The notes beneath the pieces were generated by a model, which saw only the letters and a list, made by a program, of their open reading frames with translations, was not told the DNA's origin and did no database searches. From the NCBI GenBank assembly GCA_965214955.1, contig CBDCCU010000009.1, positions 682,001 to 746,000 of the forward strand: a DNA stretch of 64,000 nt. The letters run 5' to 3'. The translations under genes and the position numbers were made by a program. Within the stretch, counting starts at the first letter, position 1. The number at the start of each line of letters is the position of its first letter. This stretch comes from Aliikangiella sp965214955. Its GTDB lineage: Bacteria > Pseudomonadota > Gammaproteobacteria > Enterobacterales > Kangiellaceae. Shown one piece after another: positions 45,691-55,704 of this stretch.

Positions 45691-45984
45691 ATGAATCTTT
45701 CAAACAAACAAATCAGACATCTAAGAGGTTTAGCTCACGATCTTAAACCTGTGGTTATTATTGGTGATAAAGGGCTGACCCACGCGGTAATTGATGAGCT
45801 TGAAATTGCGCTCAATGCTCATGAGCTCATTAAAGTAAAAGTGCGCGCCGAAGAGCGTGAAGACCGCGCTAAGATGATTGATACAATGACTAAAAAAACA
45901 GCCGCAACGTTTATTCAACGGGTTGGTCATGTGGTCACGCTTTTTAAGCGTAACAAAGAAGCCAAAATAGCATTGCCTAAATAA
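45691..45984 (+). CDS. yhbY: Ribosome assembly RNA-binding protein YhbY
   Basis: A 97-residue CRS1/YhbY-fold protein binding pre-50S particles. Sequence LSNKQIRHLRGLAHDLKPVV, GDKGLT, HELIKVKVRAE is typical, with the GxxG loop in IGDKGLT. ATG 45691 gives the same length as E. coli; ATG 45685 and TTG 45679 are also possible because no strong ribosome site decides. Confidence 0.93.
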   Translation: MNLSNKQIRHLRGLAHDLKPVVIIGDKGLTHAVIDELEIALNAHELIKVKVRAEEREDRAKMIDTMTKKTAATFIQRVGHVVTLFKRNKEAKIALPK

Positions 45985-46003
45985 TTTGACCATTGGATAA
46001 AAA

Positions 46004-46345
46004 ATGACAGATTCAATTCCGCCTTGTCCCAATTGTAATAGTGAATATGCCTACCCCGATAGAGATCTATTTATTTGCCCAGAATGTGCTTTTGAATGGA
46101 ACCCTAATGAGATGGCGGAAGATGAATTTGTGGTAAAAGATGTTCATGGTAATCGGTTGCAAGATGGTGACCATGTTACTTTGATTAAAGATCTTAAAGT
46201 AAAAGGGAGTTCGTCAATTGCCAAAATAGGCACCAAAGTTAAAATTAATCGGTTGCTTGATAATGATGATCATAATATTGATTGCAAAATTGATGGTATT
46301 GGTCAAATGCTAATTACTTCTAAATTTGTGAAGAAATCTCAATAA
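46004..46345 (+). CDS. yjdM: YjdM/PhnA-like zinc protein
   Basis: 113 residues with an N-terminal zinc ribbon (CPNCNSEYAYPDRDLFICPECAFEW, four Cys at about 8, 11, 26 and 29; split here for length) and the PhnA-type SH3-like C-terminal domain (VKDVHGNRLQDGDHVTLIKDLKVKG). The old phosphonate name is misleading; the role is uncertain. It follows yhbY by 19 bases. Confidence 0.9.
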   Translation: MTDSIPPCPNCNSEYAYPDRDLFICPECAFEWNPNEMAEDEFVVKDVHGNRLQDGDHVTLIKDLKVKGSSSIAKIGTKVKINRLLDNDDHNIDCKIDGIGQMLITSKFVKKSQ

Positions 46346-46423
46346 TTAGCTAGCTGTATCGCGCTATATTAAGAATATTGTCTATACTTTTTTCAGTTTA
46401 TTTAAAATAGGTTTTTTACTGAA

Positions 46424-47725
46424 ATGCAGCTATTAGATTATCTGAAAATTTTGGCAGAAAAAGATGGCTCTGATCTTTTCTTATCTACGGGTGCACCACC
46501 AAGCGCCAAGTTTCACGGCAAGTTACTGGCTTTAGAAAAGCGCATAATGCAACCGGGTGAAATTAAAGAAATGGCTTATAAGCTAATGAGTGAAGAGCAA
46601 ATTCAGGAGTTTGAACATAAGCCCGAAATGAATTTAGCCATTTCGCAATCGGGCATTGGGCGATTTAGAGTGAATATTTTTCAGCAGCGAAACCAAGTAT
46701 CTATGGTTATTCGTTCAATTAAGGTGGACATTCCTAATTGGCGCGATCTTGATTTACCCGACATTTTACCCAAGCTAATTATGCAAAAACGAGGGCTTAT
46801 TTTATTTGTTGGTGGAACAGGATCGGGCAAATCAACCTCATTAGCGGCTTTAATTGATTATCGAAATTCTAATTCATCAGGTCATATTATTACCATTGAA
46901 GATCCGGTTGAGTTTGTTCACCAGCATAAGCGTTCAATTATTAATCAGCGAGAAGTTGGAGTTGATACTGATAGTTATGAAGATGCACTTAAAAATACCT
47001 TGCGCCAAGCGCCCGATGTCATTTTAATTGGTGAAATTCGTGATGCCGAAACTATGGAGCACGCCTTAGCCTTTGCCGAAACGGGGCATCTTTGTATTTC
47101 TACACTGCACGCCAATAACGCTAATCAAGCCCTTGATAGGGTGGTTAATTTTTTCCCCGAAGAAAGACACAAACAGTTATTTTTAGATCTGTCACTTAAC
47201 TTGCAAGCTTTTGTTTCGCAAAGACTGATCCCTACGATTGATGGTAAGCGCTGTGCGGCGATAGAAATTTTGCTTGGTACTCCAAGAGTTTGTGACCTAA
47301 TTAAAAAAGGTCAGGTGGATGAAGTAAAAGAAGTGATGACTAAGTCTGAAAATCAAGGTATGCAAACCTTTGATACCGCCTTGTATAAGCTTTATCAGTC
47401 GGGAAAAATATCTGAAGAAGAAGCGCTTAAAAATGCCGACTCAAAAAATAATTTAGCCTTAAAAATTCGTTTGTCTGCCAAAGAAGACAAACCAAAGCCA
47501 AAAGCTCCAACTCAGCCAGAACAATCAGTTAAATCTCGCCCGCAAACTCAGTCAGCAACCAAGCCAGCGTCAGAGCCAGCACAAAATAAGCCTAAACCGC
47601 CACCACCAAAATTAATGGAAGCGCCACCAAAGTCAAAAACCGAACCTAGCGCTCTTTCTTCTGGAGGCTTATCGTTAGAGCCTATGGAAGCGCCTAAAGA
47701 TGATGAAGAGCAAGAACGGGTATAG
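46424..47725 (+). CDS. pilU: Type IV pilus retraction ATPase PilU-like
   Basis: A secretion ATPase of the PilT/PilU group that powers twitching-pilus retraction. Walker A GGTGSGKST (130-138), Asp-box ITIEDPVEF, Walker B VILIGEIRD, His-box HLCISTLHANNA. The sequence QGMQTFDTALYKLY and the ADSKNNL region fit PilU rather than PilT. A C-terminal extension of about 75 residues rich in Pro, Lys and Glu follows, longer than in usual PilU. The partner pilT, often adjacent, is not in this window. Confidence 0.9.
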   Translation: MQLLDYLKILAEKDGSDLFLSTGAPPSAKFHGKLLALEKRIMQPGEIKEMAYKLMSEEQIQEFEHKPEMNLAISQSGIGRFRVNIFQQRNQVSMVIRSIKVDIPNWRDLDLPDILPKLIMQKRGLILFVGGTGSGKSTSLAALIDYRNSNSSGHIITIEDPVEFVHQHKRSIINQREVGVDTDSYEDALKNTLRQAPDVILIGEIRDAETMEHALAFAETGHLCISTLHANNANQALDRVVNFFPEERHKQLFLDLSLNLQAFVSQRLIPTIDGKRCAAIEILLGTPRVCDLIKKGQVDEVKEVMTKSENQGMQTFDTALYKLYQSGKISEEEALKNADSKNNLALKIRLSAKEDKPKPKAPTQPEQSVKSRPQTQSATKPASEPAQNKPKPPPPKLMEAPPKSKTEPSALSSGGLSLEPMEAPKDDEEQERV

Positions 47726-47750
47726 CACGCAATAAAAAGAAAACCAATAA

Positions 47751-47779
47751 AAAAGCCAGTCAAATACTGACTGGCTTTT
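47751..47779. terminator. Bidirectional terminator between pilU and the S9 peptidase gene
   Basis: Perfect stem aaaagccagtca/tgactggctttt with loop aatac, between converging genes. Confidence 0.85.
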
Positions 47780-47798
47780 GAGTAAAATCAATAAACAA

Positions 47799-49751
47799 CT
47801 ATTGTTTTAAATGTTGATCTAAAAATTTTAAATAAGCATCGGATGCGGTAATACGATTAACCTTTTTACGAAATCCATGCCCTTCATCTTCAAACAATAC
47901 ATATTCTACGGGTACATTATTTTTGCGAATTGCGGCAACCATTTCGTCGCTTTCTACCTGTAAAACTCTTGGATCATTAGCGCCTTGTACAATAAGCACT
48001 GGGCTTTTAATTTTTTCAGCATGAAATAGCGGCGAAATTTTATGATGTCTGTCGCCGTCTGTTGCTGGGTCGCCCATTTCATCATAAAGATATTTTTTAA
48101 AGCTCTCCCACCAAGGTGGAATGCTAGTTAAGGTACGTTGCCAGTTGGTTACGCCAAAAATATCAATGCCGACTTTAAATTCATCGGTAAAGGCTAAACC
48201 CGCCATGGTCATATAGCCGCCGTAACTTCCGCCCATAATGCCTATTTTATCGGCATCTACCCAATCTAATGTTTGCAGGTATTTTTTGCCATAAACAATA
48301 TCTTGCAAGTCATGCTCGCCATGCTTTTTATCATCGAGATGAAAGAAAGTTTTACCATAACCCGATGAGCCGCGATTGTTCACCGCAAAAATGGCATAAC
48401 CATGATTAACTAAATGTTGAATAACCGCGCTGTAGCCTTTTCGAGACTGACCACCAGGGCCACCATGAACCCAAACCATTGCAGGGACTTTGTTTGATGC
48501 GCTAGCGTTTTTAGGCTTATACAAAAGACCAGGAACCACTAAATCATCAAAGCTTTTAAAGCGTTTCACTTCACTGTTAACTAAGTCGGCTTCGTTCATA
48601 TCTGGGTTTAAGGTTTGAGTTAAACGCAGTGCTTGTTTAGCTCCAACTTCAAAACTAAATAAGTTTGAAGGCGATGTGTCTGAATTAATGTAAAAAACCA
48701 TTTTTTTGCTATCAGCAGAAAAGTTTACCCCGCGTAAATCACCTTCGGGCAAGTTAGGCAGCTCAATAGTGTTGCCCGTGGCTACTTCGGCAATATCTAA
48801 TTGAGTTTGTGCATCTTGATTAACACCAACCACACGATATTTACCATCGCGTGAAAAATACACAAAAGAGACATCCCAATTGGCTTGATAAAACAAGGTC
48901 TTTGCGCCTGACTTTAAGTCAAGGCTCCAAGCTTGGTTAAATTCGCCATGCTCATTGGTAGCATAAATAAGCTTTGTGCTATCGGGTGTGAAAGTATAGC
49001 TTTGGAAGCTGATAGCTCCTTCATGTGGAGTAATTAATTCGGCTGATTTTTTCTTATCAGTTAAATCCACTAAATAAAGATTATTATCGGCGTTGGTAAC
49101 CGTTTGATTAAGTGTAAGCCACTTACCGTTAGGGCTAATAGCACCTATGCCCCAATGATCATTGTTTTGATATATAAGCTCTCTTGAGTAATCTTTAGTA
49201 GAGTATTTATATAGATCAAAGCCTTTAGGATCTCTTTCGTTAGTTGTGACATAAAAGCTAGTGTAATCTTGGCTCCAGCCTTGAAATTGAGCACGATGTT
49301 TTTCACCTGGGGTAAGATCTTTAACGCTACCATCAAGCTCTCTAACATAAACATGATTTAGCTCGTTACCACCTTGGTCGGCGGTATAAATAATTCTTTC
49401 ATCTTCTGGAAACCAGCTCACACCAAAAATAGTATCGGTTGTTGATTGAGTCAGTTGAGTCGGTTTACTGCCATCTAGCGGATAGCGATAAGCATTAAAA
49501 ACACCAGACTCATCGTTGCTTACAAGCACTGCTGTTGCATTGTGATTAATTGATGAGCCAAAAACGCTTGTGGTTTTAAAAAACTCTGTTGCTGAATATT
49601 TTTTGGTGTGGGCAACTTGGGGTTTACTTTGTGTTTCAGCCACCGGAGCAGGTTCTTTTTGAGCAGAATTGCTTTCTGGTTTTTGTTCACTACACCCTAT
49701 GACCAAACTAGCAATGAGTACCACACTACTAATTGACATTGTCTTTTGCAT
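47799..49751 (-). CDS. S9 family peptidase lipoprotein (acylaminoacyl/dipeptidyl peptidase-like)
   Basis: 650 residues from ATG 49751, chosen because GGAG lies 6 bases upstream. It has a lipoprotein signal with lipobox LVIGC (Cys20), a short linker, a beta-propeller (about 60-400, WD/TolB-like blades such as SPNGKWLTLNQ and SRDGKYRVVG), and an alpha/beta hydrolase domain with Ser in GGSYGGYMT, Asp in GANDPRV and His in DEGHGF. It probably hydrolyses small peptides in the periplasm. Confidence 0.92.
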   Translation of the reverse strand: MQKTMSISSVVLIASLVIGCSEQKPESNSAQKEPAPVAETQSKPQVAHTKKYSATEFFKTTSVFGSSINHNATAVLVSNDESGVFNAYRYPLDGSKPTQLTQSTTDTIFGVSWFPEDERIIYTADQGGNELNHVYVRELDGSVKDLTPGEKHRAQFQGWSQDYTSFYVTTNERDPKGFDLYKYSTKDYSRELIYQNNDHWGIGAISPNGKWLTLNQTVTNADNNLYLVDLTDKKKSAELITPHEGAISFQSYTFTPDSTKLIYATNEHGEFNQAWSLDLKSGAKTLFYQANWDVSFVYFSRDGKYRVVGVNQDAQTQLDIAEVATGNTIELPNLPEGDLRGVNFSADSKKMVFYINSDTSPSNLFSFEVGAKQALRLTQTLNPDMNEADLVNSEVKRFKSFDDLVVPGLLYKPKNASASNKVPAMVWVHGGPGGQSRKGYSAVIQHLVNHGYAIFAVNNRGSSGYGKTFFHLDDKKHGEHDLQDIVYGKKYLQTLDWVDADKIGIMGGSYGGYMTMAGLAFTDEFKVGIDIFGVTNWQRTLTSIPPWWESFKKYLYDEMGDPATDGDRHHKISPLFHAEKIKSPVLIVQGANDPRVLQVESDEMVAAIRKNNVPVEYVLFEDEGHGFRKKVNRITASDAYLKFLDQHLKQ

Positions 49752-49902
49752 GTTGTTCTCCATTATTTTAGTTATTGAATAAGCCTATGAAATTCCAAGA
49801 CTAAACTATCATTAAATGACTAATTTGTAATTGGCTTTTGGTTTCAAATTATTTCTTATTGGAAAATTTTGTCTAATTTTAGAATTAAATCGCATTTAAG
49901 CG

Positions 49903-49957
49903 TTCATTTTAATTTAAAGCAATGTTATTATTTAGCCATCTAAACACCTATATAGCC
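49903..49957 (+). promoter_or_regulatory. metH promoter with MetJ-box array
   Basis: Candidate -35 TTCATT (49903-49908), 17 bases, -10 TATTAT (49926-49931). Directly after the -10 are tandem 8-mers AGCCATCT, AAACACCT and ATATAGCC (49934-49957), partial matches to the met box AGACGTCT. The arrays at metJ/metX and cysB follow the same layout. Repression by MetJ is inferred. Confidence 0.55.
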
Positions 49958-49965
49958 AAAGCGTC

Positions 49966-52900
49966 ATGAGTAACATAAAGCAACAAATTCAAAACACTTT
50001 ACAAAACCGCATACTTTTACTCGATGGTGCCATGGGAACAATGATTCAGCAGCATCAACTAGAAGAAAATGATTACCGTGGAGAACAGTTTAAAGATTGG
50101 CATAAAGATCTTAAAGGCAATAATGATCTATTAAGCCTAACCCAAGAAAATATTATTAAAGATATTCACAAAGCTTATTTGGAGGCGGGCTCAGATATTA
50201 TTGAAACCAATACTTTTAACGCAACCAGTGTTGCCATGGCTGATTATGATATGCAGGAAATTTCTTATGAAATTAATCTTAAGTCAGCACAAATTGCCAG
50301 AGAAGCAGCCGAGGCTTATTCAACACCAGACAAACCAAGATTTGTAGCTGGAGTGCTTGGACCAACTAATCGTACTTGCAGTATATCGCCAGATGTTAAT
50401 GATCCAAGTCACAGAAATATAACCTTTGATCAGCTAGCCGATGCTTACTATGAATCAACCGATGCTTTAATTAAAGGTGGCAGTCATATCATTTTAATTG
50501 AAACGGTGTTCGATACGCTTAATGCAAAAGCGGCGGTTTATGCGGTAAAAAAATATTTTGATGATCACCAAGTTGATTACCCAATAATGATTTCAGGTAC
50601 TATTACCGATGCCTCAGGGAGAACCTTAACGGGGCAAACAACCGAAGCCTTTTATCATTCATTACGACATGCTAACCCAATATCAATTGGTCTAAATTGC
50701 GCGCTTGGTGCCAATGAGCTTAAACCCTATGTAGAAGAGCTAAGCCGAATTAGTGAATTTGCTACCTCAGCCCATCCCAATGCTGGATTACCCAATGAGT
50801 TTGGCGGTTACGATGAAAGCCCCGATGATATGGCCGATGCGATTGAGCCTTGGCTTGATAGAGGCTTATTAAATATTGTAGGCGGCTGTTGCGGCACAAC
50901 CCCCGCGCATATTAAACGGTTAACTCAATTAATTGAAAATAAAGCGCCGCGTAGCAAAAATAATCAACAAACTCATACTCGTTTATCAGGCTTAGAGCCG
51001 CTAAATATTAACCAAGACAGTTTGTTTATTAACGTGGGTGAAAGAACCAATGTTACTGGTTCGGCAAAATTTTTAAGGTTAATTAAACAAGAGCAATATG
51101 AAGAAGCCGTGGAAGTCGCTTTACAACAAGTTGAAAACGGCGCACAAATTATCGACATCAACATGGATGAAGGTATGCTCGACTCAACCGCAGCAATGGT
51201 TAAGTTTTTAAATCTTATTGCTGCCGAGCCCGATATTAGCCGTGTACCTGTTATGCTCGACTCTTCCAAGTGGGAAGTGATAGAAGCCGGCTTAAAATGC
51301 ATTCAAGGTAAAGGCATTGTTAATTCTATTTCGCTTAAAGAAGGCGAAGAAACCTTTTTACAACAAGCCAAGTTAATTCAGCGCTATGGTGCTGCGGTGA
51401 TCATTATGGCGTTTGATGAAACGGGGCAAGCCGATACCTATGAGCGAAAAATAGCGATCTGTGAGCGCGCTTATAAGCTGTTGGTTAACAAGCTAAACTT
51501 TAATCCTGTTGATATTATTTTTGACCCTAATATTTTTGCCATTGCCACAGGTATTGATGAACATAATAACTATGCGGTAGATTTTATTGAAGCGACTCGC
51601 TGGATAAAACAAAACTTACCTGGCGCTATGGTTTCAGGCGGTGTTTCTAATGTTTCTTTCTCGTTTAGAGGCAATAATAAAGTTCGCGAAGCCATTCATG
51701 CGGTATTTTTATATCATGCCATTGATGCAGGTATGGATATGGGTATTGTTAATGCCGGTCAGCTCGAAGTTTATAGCGAAATTCCTGAAGATCTAAGAAA
51801 CCATGTTGAAGATGTTGTACTTAACAGGCATCAAGATGCCACCGATAAGCTGGTAACCATTGCTGAGAAGTTCTTACATCAAAATACTCAAGAGGTTGAA
51901 ACCAAACAGCAAGAATGGCGCAATTTAGAGGTTAACCAGCGGCTTGCTCATGCTTTGGTTAAAGGGATCACCGAATTTATCGAGGAAGATGTTGAACAAG
52001 CCCGCCAAAGTGTTGAAAGACCTTTGCACGTGATTGAAGGACCACTGATGGATGGTATGAACATTGTTGGTGACTTATTTGGCTCGGGCAAAATGTTTTT
52101 GCCACAAGTGGTTAAATCGGCGCGAGTAATGAAGGCCGCAGTAGCGTATTTGCTTCCCTTTATGGAAGAAGAAAAAAGACGCCTTAACCTTACCGATAAA
52201 TCTAAAGGAAAAGTAGTGCTTGCCACCGTTAAAGGGGATGTACACGATATTGGAAAAAATATTGTGGGAGTGGTGTTGCAATGTAATGGTTATGAAATTA
52301 TTGATCTTGGGGTAATGGTTTCTGCCGAGCAAATTATTGAAACCGCAGTTAAAGAAGAGTGCGACATTATTGGGTTATCGGGGCTTATCACACCTTCTCT
52401 TGAAGAAATGGTTTATATTGCTAAAGAGCTGAACCGTCGTGAGTTAAAAATTCCTTTATTAATTGGCGGCGCAACAACTTCAAAAGTTCATACTGCGGTA
52501 AAAATTGAGCCAAACTATGAACATGGCGCAATTTATGTGGTTGATGCTTCTAGAGTGGTTGGTCATGTTAATCAGTTACTTGGTGATAATCGCGGATCTT
52601 ACATTGCAGAAATTAACCAAGAATACTCTCAGTTAAGAACTCAGCGCAGTGAGCGGATGAAAAAATCAAAACTGGCAAGTTTATCTCAAGCCAGAGCACA
52701 AAAACCGCCAATAGACTGGGAGAACACAACCATTACTAAGCCGCAATTTTTAGGTAATAAAGTTTTTAGCGACATTCCGCTTACCGACTTATTACCAAGG
52801 CTAGACTGGGGGCCATTTTTCCGTTCGTGGCAATTAGCTGGTCGTTATCCAAAGATTTTTGATGATGAAGTGGTTGGCGAAGAAGCCAAAAAATTATTTG

Positions 52901-53652
52901 ATGATGCGCAAGTTATGTTGCAAAAAATCATTGATGAAAAATGGTTAACTGCCCGTGCTGTTATTGGATTTTATCCTGCTAGTTCGATTGATGATGATAT
53001 TGATGTTTATTCGCCTACAGATCCCAAAACGCTTGAGTGTCAGTTACATCATTTAAGGCAGCAAAAGCAAATAAGAGAAGGTAAATATAATTATTGTTTA
53101 GCTGATTTTATTGCGCCTAAAGCCAGCCAGAAAACCGACTATATTGGCGCTTTTGCGGTTACCGCAGGAATTGGCATTGAAAAATACGTTAAGCAATTTG
53201 AAGCAAATAACGATGACTACAGTGCCATTATGTTAAAAGCATTGGCCGATAGGCTTGCCGAAGCACTGGCTGAAAAAATGCACGAGCGAGTAAGAAAAGA
53301 ATATTGGGGTTATTGCCACGATGAAAGTTTTAGTAATGAAGAATTAATCTCTGAAAAGTATCAAGGTATAAGACCTGCACCAGGTTATCCTGCTTGTCCT
53401 GATCATACCGAAAAAGGAACCTTGTGGGAGCTGTTAAAACCTGATGAACAAATAGGGCTTAATATTACTGAGCACTTTGCTATGTATCCAACGGCGGCAG
53501 TGTCGGGTTGGTATTTTTCGCATCCTGAATCGCGATATTTTGGTACAGGAAAAATAGAGCGTGATCAGGTTGCTGATTATGCTAAGCGAAAAAATTGGTC
53601 GCAACTTGAGGCAGAAAAGTGGTTAGCGCCTGTACTTAATTACGATCCTTAG
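49966..53652 (+). CDS. metH: Cobalamin-dependent methionine synthase
   Basis: Methylates homocysteine with methyltetrahydrofolate through cobalamin. The 1228 residues, the usual length, show: homocysteine domain (1-330; zinc site GGCCGTTPAHI), folate domain (350-640; NVGERTNVTGSAKF), cobalamin cap and Rossmann domains (650-890; the axial His in GDVHDIGKNIVG), and the C-terminal SAM-dependent reactivation domain (about 900-1228). Partial MetJ boxes precede it. Confidence 0.98.
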   Translation: MSNIKQQIQNTLQNRILLLDGAMGTMIQQHQLEENDYRGEQFKDWHKDLKGNNDLLSLTQENIIKDIHKAYLEAGSDIIETNTFNATSVAMADYDMQEISYEINLKSAQIAREAAEAYSTPDKPRFVAGVLGPTNRTCSISPDVNDPSHRNITFDQLADAYYESTDALIKGGSHIILIETVFDTLNAKAAVYAVKKYFDDHQVDYPIMISGTITDASGRTLTGQTTEAFYHSLRHANPISIGLNCALGANELKPYVEELSRISEFATSAHPNAGLPNEFGGYDESPDDMADAIEPWLDRGLLNIVGGCCGTTPAHIKRLTQLIENKAPRSKNNQQTHTRLSGLEPLNINQDSLFINVGERTNVTGSAKFLRLIKQEQYEEAVEVALQQVENGAQIIDINMDEGMLDSTAAMVKFLNLIAAEPDISRVPVMLDSSKWEVIEAGLKCIQGKGIVNSISLKEGEETFLQQAKLIQRYGAAVIIMAFDETGQADTYERKIAICERAYKLLVNKLNFNPVDIIFDPNIFAIATGIDEHNNYAVDFIEATRWIKQNLPGAMVSGGVSNVSFSFRGNNKVREAIHAVFLYHAIDAGMDMGIVNAGQLEVYSEIPEDLRNHVEDVVLNRHQDATDKLVTIAEKFLHQNTQEVETKQQEWRNLEVNQRLAHALVKGITEFIEEDVEQARQSVERPLHVIEGPLMDGMNIVGDLFGSGKMFLPQVVKSARVMKAAVAYLLPFMEEEKRRLNLTDKSKGKVVLATVKGDVHDIGKNIVGVVLQCNGYEIIDLGVMVSAEQIIETAVKEECDIIGLSGLITPSLEEMVYIAKELNRRELKIPLLIGGATTSKVHTAVKIEPNYEHGAIYVVDASRVVGHVNQLLGDNRGSYIAEINQEYSQLRTQRSERMKKSKLASLSQARAQKPPIDWENTTITKPQFLGNKVFSDIPLTDLLPRLDWGPFFRSWQLAGRYPKIFDDEVVGEEAKKLFDDAQVMLQKIIDEKWLTARAVIGFYPASSIDDDIDVYSPTDPKTLECQLHHLRQQKQIREGKYNYCLADFIAPKASQKTDYIGAFAVTAGIGIEKYVKQFEANNDDYSAIMLKALADRLAEALAEKMHERVRKEYWGYCHDESFSNEELISEKYQGIRPAPGYPACPDHTEKGTLWELLKPDEQIGLNITEHFAMYPTAAVSGWYFSHPESRYFGTGKIERDQVADYAKRKNWSQLEAEKWLAPVLNYDP

Positions 53653-53699
53653 ATTAGGGGCTGTTATTTTTTTATCAGCTTATCAGCTTACTGAAGGCG

Positions 53700-53757
53700 A
53701 CTCCGTTATCTTGAAGTAGTACGAGTTTATGATAACGGAGTTAAGAGCAGTTTTTTT
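53700..53757 (+). terminator. Terminator after metH
   Basis: An 11-bp perfect stem actccgttatc/gataacggagt with a 20-base loop, then a T-run at 53751-53757 that reaches the stop of the convergent carbonic anhydrase gene. Confidence 0.6.
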
Positions 53758-54613
53758 AGTGGGAAATTTTTGATAATAAATTGGGATTAGTCACTAGATT
53801 TCTTACTCCATGGGCGTGATCTTCATTAAATACATTCCCTTTACACCATTGACCAACTGAGTGAATATTTACCTTGGCTACCTTAGGGCGAACGCTCCAA
53901 GTTACTTGAAAAGGAGAACCTTTTTCATTATAGCCAGGGCCTGTGGTTGAACCAGCAAACTGAACGGGTTTCCCTGTATTGCTAGGAATATTTGGCGCTT
54001 GGTGTAAACCACTATGGTTGTTGTGCTGAGTAAGTTTATTAAAATCGAGCGCGTTTTTATCGTTTACCAAAACATAAACTTGTGTTTCAACCCGTAGCTG
54101 AGGATTTTTAATTGAATCATTCAAACACGAGCCTAAAGTTGGTCCTGGTTTTATTTGTGCTGTAGAGTGAACATAATGAACTTCTATGGTGTCACCACTA
54201 ACCAGTCCGCCATGTTTGCTAGGGCATATTTTATCATTTACAGCACGTTTCTCGCTAGCACTTAACTGACCAGAATACTTAAATCCTGATTGATAACCTT
54301 TTCCATCACCATTACCTGCATATAAGGTAAATTCTCCACCCTTATGCTCGGCGTTTTTATGAAAATGAATATTGCAAAGGTTCATGCTGGTAGACGCTGG
54401 CGCAGCAGAAAATACAATTGGATTATTACCAGCAACTGAATCAATATCGCGAGGGGTTTGGGGGCCAAATCCTTTACCTTTTGTGTTTTTGGCAAGTGAG
54501 TCTCGCTGTTTGGCGATTACCTCGTCAGAAACTGACTGTTCTGATGCGATAGTTATGTTTACTGAAATCAATAAGGCCGCGCATAAAACACTTTTTGTGT
54601 ATTTATTTAGCAT
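53756..54613 (-). CDS. Delta-class carbonic anhydrase, secreted
   Basis: 285 residues with an N-terminal signal peptide (about 1-23, ending IAS). The conserved zinc region reads NLCNIHFHKNAEHKGGEF, with two His in HFH and a further His downstream, and VEVHYVHS-like EVHYVHSTAQ. The pattern is that of bacterial delta-type enzymes, which hydrate CO2 in the periplasm. No other inorganic-carbon gene is nearby; it sits alone between metH and metF. Assignment is by remembered pattern. Confidence 0.8.
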   Translation of the reverse strand: MLNKYTKSVLCAALLISVNITIASEQSVSDEVIAKQRDSLAKNTKGKGFGPQTPRDIDSVAGNNPIVFSAAPASTSMNLCNIHFHKNAEHKGGEFTLYAGNGDGKGYQSGFKYSGQLSASEKRAVNDKICPSKHGGLVSGDTIEVHYVHSTAQIKPGPTLGSCLNDSIKNPQLRVETQVYVLVNDKNALDFNKLTQHNNHSGLHQAPNIPSNTGKPVQFAGSTTGPGYNEKGSPFQVTWSVRPKVAKVNIHSVGQWCKGNVFNEDHAHGVRNLVTNPNLLSKISH

Positions 54614-54721
54614 GGTGTGATCTCCTGCTTATTTTAAAATTAATCGTTATTAGTTTGAAGTAGTAAGGGCATAGTAATACTTTAATAGTATAGGTTAGTT
54701 TTTTGCGATAGTGTTGAAAAT

Positions 54722-54752
54722 TAGTGCTGAACAAATCAATTTATTCAGCACT
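54722..54752 (-). terminator. Terminator-like hairpin after metF
   Basis: Stem gtgctga/tcagcac near 54724-54752 with a long AT loop. T-runs occur on both sides, the better one (TTTATTTTTTT) on the plus strand. It ends the metXBLF operon and precedes the carbonic anhydrase gene. Confidence 0.45.
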
Positions 54753-54786
54753 TTATTTTTTTGATTAAGATAATAAAATTAAATGG

Positions 54787-55704
54787 TTAGATTAATCTTA
54801 GTTGTTGTCGTTTACCTAAGCTATGACAAATAGCAAAAGTTAATTCTGCACGATTAAGCGTATAAAAATGAAAGTTTTTGATCCCTTCTTTATTGAGCAA
54901 TTTAACTTGCTCAATGGCAATATGCGATCCAATTAATTGTCTGGTGAGAGGTTCATCATCGAGCCCTTGATAGAGTTTTTGCATCCAACTAGGAATTTCT
55001 ACTTGGGCAAACTTTGAAAATTTTAATAACTGTTCAAAGTTAGTCACGGGCAAGATCCCAGGAATTAAATCGAGATCAATATTTGCTTTGGCACATTTGT
55101 CTCTGTAACGTAAAAAGTTTTCGGCATTAAAGAAAAACTGGGTAATAGCACGGCTAGCACCAGCTTCGTATTTACGTTTTAAAATTTCTAAATCAAAATC
55201 AGCGTTAGGTGCTTCTGGATGAACTTCGGGATAGGCCGCTACCGATATTTCAAATGGGTGCAACGACTTAAGCTTTTTAATTAAATCAGTGGCATATTTA
55301 AAGTCAGTAACACAACTATCCTCATTTTTATCACCACGAAGTGCAACAATATGATTGATACCTTGCTCCCAGTAGTCATTGGCAATGGTTTCAATTTCTT
55401 GCTCGGTTGCATCAATGCAGGTTAAATGCGGAACCGGTGTTAGGCTGGTTTCATTTTTAATTTTGTTGATCACTTTATGGGTTCTATCGCGAGTTGATGC
55501 CGCAGCACCATAAGTGACCGATACAAATTTAGGTTGCAAACTTTCTAGGCGCTTAATGCTATTCCATAAAGTATTTTTCATTGCCAAACTATTTGGCGGA
55601 AAAAATTCAAACGAAACATTCACATCACCATTAACCTCAGCTAATGATTGATTGATTGACTCTAATTCTTTAGCGCTTGTATAAGACTTTATATTAGCTG
55701 ACAT
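54787..55704 (-). CDS. metF: 5,10-methylenetetrahydrofolate reductase
   Basis: An FAD enzyme producing methyltetrahydrofolate for MetH. ATG 55704 behind AAGGAG is the start (305 residues) and shares its first base with the metL stop (TAATG). The barrel shows VSFEFFPP (active-site Glu), VSVTYGA, HLTCIDAT, IVALRGDKNED and AITQFFFNAENFLRY. Last gene of the operon, co-regulated with metX, metB and metL. Confidence 0.97.
   Translation of the reverse strand: MSANIKSYTSAKELESINQSLAEVNGDVNVSFEFFPPNSLAMKNTLWNSIKRLESLQPKFVSVTYGAAASTRDRTHKVINKIKNETSLTPVPHLTCIDATEQEIETIANDYWEQGINHIVALRGDKNEDSCVTDFKYATDLIKKLKSLHPFEISVAAYPEVHPEAPNADFDLEILKRKYEAGASRAITQFFFNAENFLRYRDKCAKANIDLDLIPGILPVTNFEQLLKFSKFAQVEIPSWMQKLYQGLDDEPLTRQLIGSHIAIEQVKLLNKEGIKNFHFYTLNRAELTFAICHSLGKRQQLRLI

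Noticed and set aside
49861..49965. SAM or cobalamin riboswitch before metH
   Set aside because: The leader is short and shows met boxes but no B12-box or S-box-like helices.
51948..52332. Antisense frames inside metH
   Set aside because: They have no ribosome site or family likeness and mirror the codon pattern of metH; similar shadows in other genes were also left out.
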